A stretch of DNA of 64,000 bases from Pelodera strongyloides. Its lineage: Eukaryota; Nematoda; Chromadorea; Rhabditida; Rhabditidae. The position numbers and the translations under genes are program-made. This document shows positions 46,401 to 62,696 of this stretch, one piece after another (position 1 is the first letter of the stretch; every line of letters begins with the position of its first letter). The notes under the pieces are model-generated. The model saw only the letters and a program-made list of their open reading frames with translations, was not told where the DNA came from and made no database searches. Location: NCBI GenBank assembly GCA_036852015.1, contig JAANDG010000351.1, forward strand, positions 1-64,000, written 5' to 3'.

Positions 46401-46607
46401 TCTTTTCAGATATCAGCCGGACTGTCCGAATTGAGGGCAAATATGACTGAGAATCTCACGTTTCTGACAAACTTTCTCCATACGAGTTGGCATTTTATAA
46501 TGGACACGGTCAAATACCTGTGCACTTTCTGTATAGTATCGGTCTATTACATCATAGACTCGGTCCGATCCGTTTGGACCACAGAAGAACAGGGATATTT
46601 CTGGTAA
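41546..46607 (+). CDS. Acidic-headed membrane protein, 366 aa, unrecognised
   Basis: Eight exons: 41546-41819, 43494-43589, 43829-43896, 44456-44586, 44826-44942, 45506-45633, 46070-46158, 46410-46607 (stop TAA). Every junction agrees in phase, with total length 367 codons. Residues about 20-65 are almost all Asp/Glu with some Asn/Gln. A charged, probably helical stretch follows (LEKKLEVLRKIGDQIVAKAK), then a clear membrane span at about 195-213 (YFVLSLLALFSLFLLVVAY). A second hydrophobic stretch (about 337-351, YLCTFCIVSVYYIID) lies close to the C-terminus, after two N-glycosylation sequons (NMT, NLT). Cysteines and helices fill the region between. An internal ATG at 43520 could serve as an alternative start without the acidic head, and the 1.67-kb first intron is the least certain part. 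I do not recognise the family. Confidence 0.65.
41867..41905. repeat. CT microsatellite
   Basis: Follows the first donor of the 366-aa gene; it extends the apparent first open frame with a Ser/Leu run that is not coding. Confidence 0.85.
42029..42173 (+). repeat. 145-bp direct repeat, copy 1
   Basis: TGCAATTAATATATCAGCACGAAGTGCACGCTGAAGC...GTGGTTGCCCGGAGAA. Copy 2 is at 42460-42606 with about a dozen differences. Both lie in the first intron of the 366-aa gene. Confidence 0.85.
42460..42606 (+). repeat. 145-bp direct repeat, copy 2
   Basis: CGCAATTAATATATCAGCACTGAGAGCACGCTGAAGC...GTGGTTGCCCGGAGAA, in the same orientation as copy 1. Confidence 0.85.
43405..43453. repeat. CT microsatellite
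   Basis: (CT)n about 40 bp upstream of the acceptor for exon 2 of the 366-aa gene, in the position of a polypyrimidine tract. Confidence 0.85.
44069..44250. repeat. Family-A MITE
   Basis: CTTAAAGCGAAATACCGGCCGGTTTTTGAAACGCATCTC to AATGCGTTTCAAAACCCGGCCGGTATTTCGCTTTA|GAG, again with TA at both edges. It has a variant interior with GGGGTCTAGTTTTTATTC, shared with 53237. Confidence 0.88.
44690..44806. repeat. Degenerate family-C element
   Basis: CATAGCGCTATCGCACGTGGACTGAAA at the left and CACAACCACGTGCCCTACCACTTTAAAA at the right. Confidence 0.55.
45299..45375. repeat. GGGTTTCCAAGTAT element, copy 2
   Basis: Shares GGGGTTTCCAAGTATCCCAAAAATTCGG and the next 20 bp with 11889-12041, then ends at GTTACTTGGAAAGCCC. 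Confidence 0.7.
45914..46053. repeat. Inverted-repeat element, GAGGCCATATTCACCACTCA ends
   Basis: Left GAGGCCATATTCACCACTCAG; right TTGAGTGGTTAATATGGCCTC. Related to 3582-3720. The acceptor for exon 7 of the 366-aa gene follows 16 bp later. Confidence 0.65.
46274..46296 (-). repeat. Interstitial telomere-type repeat
   Basis: Three to four CCTAAG units inside the last intron of the 366-aa gene. Confidence 0.65.
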
Positions 46608-46863
46608 GAGTTGGAGCCAATATTAATTTAGTACACATTTAGTATCGTGCTAGTAGCAAAGTAAGTTTAGCGCAGATTTAGTACCGTTCCTTTTCGGAGC
46701 ATATGAGAATCGCATGCACTGCGTGTAAATTGCACAATACAATCGTTAGTCGAGAAAAATGCAATAATGATACTGATACTCTATTTTACACTATTCTGAT
46801 TTCGTGGCTGCTAGATGGTGCTTTTATTTGCAAAGATGATCTGAAGTGAGGCATTTTTAATCT

Positions 46864-47022
46864 TTTAAAGCGGTGTAACATCCGGTTTTTTTGACGTACG
46901 TTGGGCAAAAACATTGCTATGTATGCTAAAGTTTTTATTCGAAACATACCAATTTGCATATAATGCATGGGAATGCAGTCATTCAAAATACACTTAAAAG
47001 ATGGGATGTTACACCGCGTTAA
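46864..47022. repeat. Family-C MITE
   Basis: TTTAAAGCGGTGTAACATCCGGTTTTTT at the left; AAGATGGGATGTTACACCGCGTTAA at the right. Confidence 0.7.
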
Positions 47023-47548
47023 TAATTAATCATATTTTGTATTTGTTTTATCTGTCCTTATGTTTATCCAAGATGCCTTTGTACATACTCTTTAAAATTT
47101 GATTTTTCGTTCAGTTACTGAGAATGATGTAGTATGTAGTTCAGTTCCGTTATTTTTTAGCATTCGCATAGGAAAAAACGTTTTTTTTTCAGTTTAATTT
47201 CAATAATGTACATTTTTCAAAAGTACCAAGCGATTTATACATATTGATTTTCCTTCAAATATTTCTTCATTTCCAGCCGTTTAGGACTAACTAATACTTT
47301 AACACATCTAACATGTCTATTATAACTAACACTACTAACCATACTAACGTGTTGCTTACTGTCCATAGCATAGTTACTAACTACAAAATAATGGTTTAAT
47401 TACCGTACCAAATTTTAAATATCTTTTGGTTTGCTAAACAATTTTCTTTATATAATGTGAAATATTTTTTATTTTTATTTTTCTTGAATAACTTCTTGTC
47501 ATCATGAACCGTACCCAGTAGCCCAGTAACTAGCAAATCGTATTTTTT

Positions 47549-47730
47549 TTAAAGCGAAATACCGGCCGGTTTTTGAAACACATCGAGTACACCGGCATCC
47601 TCATGCAGCTTTGCTTATGCAAATGTGCACAAATTAGAATAAAAAATCGAGCTAAATTCGAGCAACTTAGCTTAAGTAGGTACGGATTCAGTTGGTCACG
47701 ATGTGTTTCAAAAACCGCCCGGTATATTAG
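47549..47730. repeat. Family-A MITE
   Basis: TTTAAAGCGAAATACCGGCCGGTTTTTGAAACACATCG to GATGTGTTTCAAAAACCGCCCGGTATA; the last bases of the right tip are lost. Confidence 0.82.
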
Positions 47731-47871
47731 AGTCGTCGCTAGCAAAATCAAACATTACGATCATATATCATGTATCATGTATATGTATTTACCTCAGTTT
47801 TCCACAAATATACAGTGCATAATAACCAAATCAAATATTACTGTACATATACATATATACACTGATGTACA

Positions 47872-47911
<40 letters not shown>
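47872..47911. repeat. Poly-A run
   Basis: About 40 uninterrupted A. The Lys-rich open frame across it is an artefact. Confidence 0.9.
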
Positions 47912-47914
<3 letters not shown>

Positions 47915-48675
47915 ATTTATTTATTTAACTGTATGTACACGTTTCAACACACACAATAGCAATATACCCTTATGCAGAATGAAAAAAAGCAAAAAATAAA
48001 ATAAAATAAAAACAATGGCCTTCGCTGTACAGACAAATGATAAAAAATACATAAATAACGTGTCAAGAAAAATGTTTTTGTAAGAAAGCGTAAAATGTCA
48101 TGAAATTTTTTTTTTGAAAAACAAGCGTAAAATGTTATGAAAAATATTTTTGAAAGAAATCATAATTTAGTTTTGGAAGCTAAATGAATATTACATTTGC
48201 CTATTAAAATAATAATAATACTAAACATGCAGAAAACATCCAACGAAAGAAACCACTGTGACTGAAGCGCTAGCGAAAACTATGGACTGCAAGAAAAGTC
48301 TAAAGCATAATGACTAATTTTTTAACACTGAAATGAACCACGCGTGCGGTGCATGGTGTAAGCGGCACAAACGCCTAGTGTGAGCCACAGGTGCGCCACC
48401 GCCAGATGAGCACGACGAACACACTACTGTTTTGTTTGCGCGCTTGTGCCACGCTCGCGTCGTGCTCTAGACGCACAGGGGCCGAGCGATGTCCTGTTTT
48501 CAGATATTTCACACAAATCAATTTCAAAAACTACGTTCGCTAAAAGGTTCGGCATCACTTTAAAATAACTAATTAATTTCGAAGAGAACATGGTTCAAAA
48601 ATGATTAGAAGCTTTGAGATCATGAGATGAGCACATAAAGAAGCCGCGATCAATAGTGGATCTGTAGTTGTAGCC

Positions 48676-48856
48676 TCAAAGCCAAATACCGGCCGGTTTT
48701 TGAAACGCATCGTGGACAACTGAATTCTTACGTATTTATGATAATTTACTCGAACTTAGCTCGATTTTTTATTCTAATTTATTTTCATTTACATATGCTG
48801 CATAGGAATGCTGGTCTATTCGATGTGTTTCAAAAACGGGCCTGTATTTCGCTTTA
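48676..48856. repeat. Family-A MITE
   Basis: CAAAGCCAAATACCGGCCGGTTTTTGAAACGCATCG to GATGTGTTTCAAAAACGGGCCTGTATTTCGCTTTA. Confidence 0.83.
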
Positions 48857-49535
48857 CATTGGCATTACAATCAGTTGGTCTATTATAGCGTTAACATTCT
48901 GATAATGAGTATGAACCTACGCCACTTTTTTTTTAAGTTTGCACTAAGCTTCCTGGTGCTTCGCACTAAAATTACCGTAATTTCAATTAATGTTTTATTC
49001 CCGAAGTATGGTATTTCCGGTAGACTGTCCGGCCAAATATCCTGTTAGTTATCCAATGTAAAGCATGTACCGGGCAGAAAGCAGGCAATTATAAACCTCG
49101 GTCATTGTCTGGCCGTGGCCGCTTTTGCTGATAGGGGTGATCCATTGGGTAGCACGCAGGCAAGTGATAGTCCACGAAGTTCACCATTCAATTCAGACAC
49201 GCCACTGAAAGCAATTGAATTGAGAAGTAATGAATGCCAATGAGAGCGAATTTTTACTTGACAAATGACCACAAGAAGTTGGGGCCAGCAGGAATCGAAC
49301 CCTGAGCTTGTGAATCACAGGACAACTGCATTCACACGTATCGTATGATACTTACATTCCGCGAGGAGTAGAGAAATTTGCATATATGCTCTGGTCCATC
49401 ATACTCATACGTTTCACACCCCAAATGCCACCACACCAAGTGGTCAGCCTAACGAGGAAAATTATGTTTTATTAGAAATTACTTAGTTGTATCTTGTATC
49501 TAGCCTAGATTCATGATGGAATGGTTGGATGATAT

Positions 49536-49616
49536 GCTTAGGCTTAGGCTTAGGCTTAGGCTTAGGCTTAGGCTTAGGCTTAGGCTTAGGCTTAGGCTAG
49601 GCTTAGGCTTAGGCTT
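49536..49616 (+). repeat. Interstitial telomere repeat (TTAGGC)n, longest in window
   Basis: About thirteen nearly perfect TTAGGC units, broken once by a one-base loss. It lies 43 bp beyond the CaMKK stop codon (49659), so it is probably within the 3'UTR. Confidence 0.93.
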
Positions 49617-49658
49617 CCACCATTCATGATTGAATGATAGTAACCAAAAAGCAAAATC

Positions 49659-56531
<6,873 letters not shown>

Positions 56532-58915
56532 TTCTTTTTAGTAGACACAATATGCTTGTCGTCGTTGTCGTTCAATTTCTTTATTTTTGCTTTGAAGTTT
56601 TGAAGTTTTGAAAGAAGCGACGTGATGTTCTAGAAAGTTGCAGGGGAATATACGAATGAGGAAGACGCATCAAAATACAGCATTTAAGTAAAATACTGAA
56701 CAAAAGGTATGCGGAAAGTACTATTTAGGAAGAGAACTACAAATGTATACCAATTTATGAAAGCATGAAGAATGGGCACATGTATGTATATATGTATAAA
56801 ACTAGAATATCAGAACAACATAGTGATACTTCAAACTTTAAAGAGGTAAAGCGGAATAAAGGTCGCTTTTTGAAACGTATGATGAGGCCAGGTGAGCTCG
56901 AATTGAGCACGATAGCCATGCACCTGCATATGATGTATGCATGGGAGATGGGAGTGCAGCTATCCAAAGTCCGTTTCAAATAACGGCTGTTATACCGCTT
57001 TAACAACGATAGAAATGTTGACGTGTTAGATTATTCTTCAGAATATCAGAAAATGAATTTTCATAAAAAAAATTTCCTTACACTTTTCTGTCAATCTGTC
57101 AAATACACGAGTTGTGGCCATGATGAAGAGTCACTGCCAATTTGTAGCCGGGAAAGGGAGACAGGAATTGCATTAAAAACGAAGGAGGGAAGTTCAGAGA
57201 GGGAGAGAGAGAGAGAGAGAGAGAGGCCGAGCATATGTGCATATATGCTTTATGTCCACATTCGTTTGTCTCAAAAAGGCTTGAGAGCTCATACATTATT
57301 TTATAGGAAAATAAAGAAATAATATTGATATAAGGTAAGATGTAAGAAATAACTTGTCCATGAACACTAGCATAGGAAAATTTTTTTACTCTAGCATAGG
57401 CCATAGGAAAAATGTGAACTGCGTACGAAACTTAGTTCGAGAGCAAATTTCACTTTTGTGGCAATTAATTTCATTTTAACTGCGTTTTTCGGAATTTGAT
57501 TATATTGAACCGCCATCAAATTTTCATGCTAAAATATAGGATTAATTGCAAGTGACGCAGAAAAAATTATTACTAATAAATGCAATTATTTATGCAAACA
57601 GGTGAAAGTTCATAATTTTTCGTCTAATTTAATTAAAGACAGGTTGGTGGCATTTTACCGTTGATTTTTTTAGAAATGAAAATGAACATTTTAAATTAAT
57701 TTGGTGTGGACTTTGATTTATTAATTTAAATAGTGCAATCTTAGTATATAAAATAGAGATTTTGTGGTTGGTAAGGGCGCTGTAAGATTTTTTTTACTTC
57801 CTGTATTCAAATGAAAAATTAGAATAAAAAATCGACGAATTAGCATATGTGATTTTCAATACCGGTATTTTAAAGCAAATTTGCAGACACCCGTCTTTTT
57901 TTCGAATGATTATCAGGAAATGTCAGGATAAAAGAAAACGCTTTATTGGAATTTATGTCTGCGTATTACAAATATCGTGACAATGATATTGAGACCATGA
58001 CAAAGTTAAAAAAAACGTCGTATTAGTACGCGATAATACAAGATTAACGCAATAAGGAAATATTATTATACTTAAAATTACAAGTGGTATTTGTAATTAT
58101 TAAATGTACGATAGCTTCAACTATAATTACTAGAGGTAAGGTTTACATGGTCATGAAACGACATTGGAGTGACTGCATTACAAATGTGGAACACAATGCG
58201 GACGTTCAGAACGTTGCAAAAGCACAAAGATATTGCTTTAAAAATACTAAGCTTTAGAAACTGGATTATTTATTTTATATATGAAGGTCATGAAGCTAAA
58301 AAAACCGAAATTTTCTGTGAGAAAACAAGAATTACGTAATCACGAGTGCGAAAGCAGCATTGGAAAATATGCGAAAATAGTTAAGTCACGCCTGTGTAAT
58401 CCTGATTCCTTATATTTCTCATAGAAAACAGAAGAACTGAAGAAAAAATCATAGAATTCGTGGGTCTGTAGTACTTCCTTTTCTTCCTACTTATATGCCT
58501 CACAGAGCTTATTTCGGGACTTTTATTATGTGTAGCGGGATGATATCAGAGTGGGTGATGAAATAAATAAAAGAGAAGCTGGAGGAAGAGAAAAGGATGT
58601 AGAGAGAGTGAGAGAGAGAGAGAGATAGAAGAGAGAGTAGAGGGGGATGGGGGAGAGAGGAGTACTGAGGGGAGGCGACGGAGCAAAGTTCCCATGGGGC
58701 GCGCGAGAGTTGAGCGCGATAGAGAGATAGAGGCGAGAAGCGAGAGAGAGACTGATTAAGGAGAGCGCGAGGGACACGAGAGCAGAGAATTTGGACGTTA
58801 ACCAAGTTATGATAGTATTGCATTCAACAACCAAAAAATTGAGAATGTAAGGTGGACACTTGGAATAAATAGAGGGTGACGAGAAAAAAAATGGCGCAAA
58901 AAAAAAAAGGAAAGA

Positions 58916-58918
<3 letters not shown>

Positions 58919-58951
<33 letters not shown>

Positions 58952-58990
58952 AGAGAGAGAGGAGGAGAGAGAGAGAGAGAGAGTGAGAGG
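58919..58990. repeat. Poly-A followed by GA microsatellite
   Basis: About 30 A, then CAGAGAGAGAGGAGGAGAGAGAG. Confidence 0.9.
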
Positions 58991-59297
58991 GAGAACGTGA
59001 ATGGAGAGGAGAGGTAGAGAGAGCGTCTGGGATGAAGACCTCCTCGGAAGTTCGTTTCCTATTGTTCGCAGAAATGTCTAAAGGTTTCATAGAAAGGATT
59101 GAGAAATGAGAGAGCATCAGAATAAGATCAAAAACAGCTCAGAAGAAGTGAAATTGACACGTTTTTCTGTTTGATTTCTTTTATAAACACACTGCATGAT
59201 TCTATTCCGGACCTTTGGTGTGTAAAAAAAAATTAAAAAAAAAATTTTTTTTTTTCCCTTTCAAACAAATTAAATAACGACTTAAATTTCCTTCTTT

Positions 59298-59480
59298 ATA
59301 GCGAAATACCGGACGGTTTTGACCATCGAGTACACCAGCATGCTATGCAGCTTATGCAAAAAAAAAAAAAAAAACGTGACATAATCGAGTAAACCGAGCT
59401 AAATGCGAGTAAAAATAGCCTGGTACGTAGGAATTCAGCTGTCCACGATGCGCTTCAAAAAGGTGCGGTGTTTCGCTAAA
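59298..59480. repeat. Degenerate family-A element
   Basis: TATAGCGAAATACCGGACGGTTTTGACCATCG to CGATGCGCTTCAAAAAGGTGCGGTGTTTCGCTAAA. Confidence 0.7.
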
Positions 59481-60748
59481 CACCAAGTTATATCCTGTAA
59501 TATCAACAAAAAAATAGTTGTATAACAGCGAATAAAAGGTCCATAAAATAGACCTTTTCTCCCACTTCTATATTCTATATGTTCTCAGCAATAGGAATAG
59601 GGGGCTTCTTTCTACCGCAAAAAGGGGTTGAATAATGAATATCACATTAACATCCAATATATGTATGCATGAGGGAAAAAAATGGACTGCCAACACTCAG
59701 ACTCAGAATTGATGTGAACAAAATGAGTGATTGTATTTTTGAAGAGTACCCATCTGACATATACCAGGAACGGCAACCCGGAAATGATGTATTTGAAGTA
59801 ATTTCAAAATTTGGGCAGTGGATTTACGTGAAAGCTAAAAGCTAGGGTTTTCTGTGGGTCTGACCCTTTAGTATGCTGTATGCAATTAATTTTGTGGCTA
59901 TATACATATATGTTTGGTAATTTTAAAATATACATCAGTCTGATTCCATGCTCTTTAATTGCAATAATATAAATGAAAAGTGAAATAAGCTTGTCAAAAA
60001 TAAAATGAAATCAAGGATAAACCATTTCGAGAAAAGAAGACAGACATTGTTGAGAGATTCTTCTTATATACATAAGTGAATAAGTATAATCAGAAATGAC
60101 GAATCTGGAAGCCATAAACGAAAATAATACAATGATCACAACTTATCGCAAGTGCAACAACTATTATTAACAGTAAATTATGTAAACATACACCTTTTGG
60201 TAGCTTTATGTGTAATGATTTCTCATTATTTGTGGTCCTTAATTTTCAAAGTACGAAGGCGAATGTGGCTAATTGTAAGGTTAAGCTAACATGTTGGTGA
60301 TGATTCAATTGAAAAGATAATAATTTAAAAAATACATTAATAACTGTTCTAAAGGGCTAGCATAGCAAGACATAGTGCTCTAAAGTCTGTTCCTTTAAAT
60401 CTTTTTACAAGTTCTATTTACTAAACTAAAGTTTAAGCAGGAGACTAAGTGCAGAAAGGAACGAAATTCACAAAAAAAAAACATTCTGTGACGTCATCGT
60501 GTTCATGATGTATATGCGTAAAATCAGCATTTCCAGTTAAATATTAAAACGGTATGATACGTGGTTTTTGAAACTTAAATCATACGAATGCAATTGTCCA
60601 GCACTTGTTTCAAAACCACATGCCGCTTCGCTTTACAACACATTTCCTCCTCCAACATCGAATACTTCAAAACTTAAACCAGTAGCAGTAACAGTAGCAG
60701 AACACTGGACTCATGTCATGGCGCTGGTGCGAGTACCAGTATCACAGT

Positions 60749-61166
60749 TGTTAGGTATTAGTATAATAGCCTAAGATATTATTGTAGTTTGTAGTTTACT
60801 CATTAGCTAGTGCCTGTTAGCCACTTTGTGTGTATTACTACTTTTGCTGTCTGTCCCTCTCGTGGGCTCACACTCTCTCGTGCCCTCCGCCGTTTAGCCT
60901 AGTCTTAGGTCCACTCTTTTGTGTGTGCCGATTATCGATCGTGCCGTGTCTAGAAAGTTCTGCCCCGGGCCGCCGCGCCGTATATAAGCTGTGGTAGAAC
61001 AGTGTTCGCGGATTTGTTACTCGCTCTCTACGAGGTATTGTTGTCTACCGATATTCGTATATATTGTTCTGCCCGGCTATACTAGTAAAGTATTATTATT
61101 CTATTCAGTGTATTCTCTTGTATACTATTCTGTTTGTATCAGAGCTCCATATCTGCATACATAACA
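60749..61166 (+). repeat. Putative 5' LTR
   Basis: Opens TGTTAGGTATTAG and may end ACATAACA, followed by TGGCGTTCAGG as a candidate primer-binding site. TATATAA at 60981 is a reasonable promoter box in U3. The 3' LTR is outside the window, so the boundaries are inferred. Confidence 0.5.
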
Positions 61167-61255
61167 CTGGCGTTCAGGATGAGATGGATATTCTCTTGTA
61201 TACTATTCTGTTTGTATCAGAGCTCCTTATCTGCATACATAACACTGGCGTTCAG
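61109..61255 (+). repeat. 80-bp tandem duplication across the LTR/leader junction
   Basis: TATTCTCTTGTATACTATTCTGTTTGTATCAGAGCTCC...TGGCGTTCAGG occurs twice with period 80. It duplicates the putative LTR end and primer-binding site. Confidence 0.85.
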
Positions 61256-61658
61256 GCTATTTCGAACTATTTTCGAAAATATTCGTATTCTTTTTCGTCA
61301 ATATTTTCGAGTGAGTCTTGTCTGAAAGACTCACACGCGTTCTAAAGGAGGATAAGGTCAGTTTTGAGGGTAGATTTGTCGTGTTTGTTATTGTTGTTTG
61401 GTCTTTGTTTACCGTTTGTCCGTTTTTGTGTCCATATTGAATTCACAGTTTTTGGTCCGTTGGGCAATTCTGGTGAATATTTCTGTTGTTTTCTGTGTGT
61501 TACATTGATAAATACCAGCCACGTACGAATCTTCTGCGTGCCTGGTAAGAGAATCATTGTTCATTTCTGAGTGTCTCAGGTTGCAGCAGTAGTCTGGCCG
61601 AGAACACTATAGATATCCTATCACATCGTTAGCGTGGCTCTGTCACCGGGGCGTTAAG

Positions 61659-62696
61659 ATGTCTGATATGGAAGAAATGCTCAGAGCGATGCAGAGGTCA
61701 TTGGACACTCTATGTAAAAGCGTTGAAACGGTACAGAAAAGTCAAAATGCATTGCAACAAACGCAGTTGAGTGCTAATGAGAGACTTAGTAGTTTGGAAG
61801 AGAGTGCAAGTCGCGCGTCCGAACTTACCGAACAACAAATAGCTCGACAAGCTCAAGCTCGAAATGAGGTGAACGAGGTTGATGAGGGCCAGCAAGTGCC
61901 GCTCACTGCCGAAGCAAGAGGTATGCTTGACATGCTGCACAAGAACGTTCCTATGTTTGCGTATGATGCGGAACATGGTGCTAGCTTTGCCGACTGGTAT
62001 AAGCGGCAAGAGAAGTTTATTGAAGTGCATGCAGCAGTTGTACCCGAAGATGTTCGGATCAATTTTTTGTTGTCAAGATTACACGCGGAGCAAGAAAAAG
62101 AGTTTCTGCTTCGGTGTCTGCCTCAACTGCCTGAGAATATGTCTCTCGCAGAAGTTGTTGAACAATTGAAAGTGGTCTTTATTTCAAAGATTTCATTGTT
62201 CCGAAGGCGACTTGCTTGTTTACACCTCGATCAAGAGCCTATTGCTGACTATTCAGCGCACATTGCACGGGTGAATGGAACGTGTCAAGATTTCAGTTTC
62301 AGTGAACTGAGTGAGGACCAGTTCCGAGTACTGATGTACATTAACAGCTTACGCAATCCAGAGCATGCAGAAGTTCATGACTGGTTGGTATCAGAACTCG
62401 ACAGAAGTCCAGAGATGACTCTGAACGATGTCGCAAAAGCTGTAAATCGGTACCGAGAGAGAAAGCAGAATATGAACAAGAATTGTTCAGCTGCTATTCA
62501 CCGCGTGAATGGGCCACCCCACCGTGAACACAAGAGAGAATGGAATTCTCCACAGGTGAAGTGCAAGTCCTGCGGCAGAGACAGTGGACATCGGTCCTGT
62601 CCTGCAAAGCATGTAACTTGTCACAGTTGTGGGAGAAGAGGGCACTATGCTGTTGTGTGTCCGCAGGGCAACAACAGTAAGAGAAAGAGAGGGTGA
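61659..62696 (+). CDS. Gypsy gag-like protein with zinc knuckles
   Basis: 345 aa, intact. An N-terminal coiled-coil region (about 1-75) is followed by a capsid-like part (FADWYKRQEKFIEVHAAV onward to about 285) and two zinc knuckles near the C-terminus: CKSCGRDSGHRSC (atypical spacing) and CHSCGRRGHYAVVC (canonical CX2CX4HX4C). It packages the element's RNA into particles. It overlaps the following frame by 68 bases, so pol would be made by ribosomal frameshifting. The start ATG follows a leader of about 490 nt. Confidence 0.85.
   Translation: MSDMEEMLRAMQRSLDTLCKSVETVQKSQNALQQTQLSANERLSSLEESASRASELTEQQIARQAQARNEVNEVDEGQQVPLTAEARGMLDMLHKNVPMFAYDAEHGASFADWYKRQEKFIEVHAAVVPEDVRINFLLSRLHAEQEKEFLLRCLPQLPENMSLAEVVEQLKVVFISKISLFRRRLACLHLDQEPIADYSAHIARVNGTCQDFSFSELSEDQFRVLMYINSLRNPEHAEVHDWLVSELDRSPEMTLNDVAKAVNRYRERKQNMNKNCSAAIHRVNGPPHREHKREWNSPQVKCKSCGRDSGHRSCPAKHVTCHSCGRRGHYAVVCPQGNNSKRKRG

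Larger units (their letters stand above)
46608..49658. other. Convergent intergenic region
   Basis: Lies between the 3' ends of the 366-aa gene (+) and the CaMKK gene (-). Contains MITEs at 46864, 47549 and 48676, a 40-bp poly-A at 47872, a GC-rich block (48340-48490), a tRNA B-box-like sequence (49280-49330, minus), and a TTAGGC array at 49536. TTTATT near 49464 would be AATAAA for the CaMKK transcript. No further exons were found. Confidence 0.5.
56532..60748. other. Spacer upstream of CaMKK, AT-rich with repeats
   Basis: Includes a family-C-like element (56849-57003, ends AAAGCGGAATAAAGGTCGC and GGCTGTTATACCGCTTTAA), GA tracts (57199-57227, 58593-58634, 58955-58990), a poly-A (58919-58950), family-A at 59298, and a family-C-like element (60546-60636). 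No exon chain was found; the promoter of the CaMKK gene should lie in its first part. Confidence 0.5.

Noticed and set aside
47573..47959. 128-codon open frame ending in a Lys run
   Set aside because: Made of a family-A MITE followed by a 40-base poly-A.
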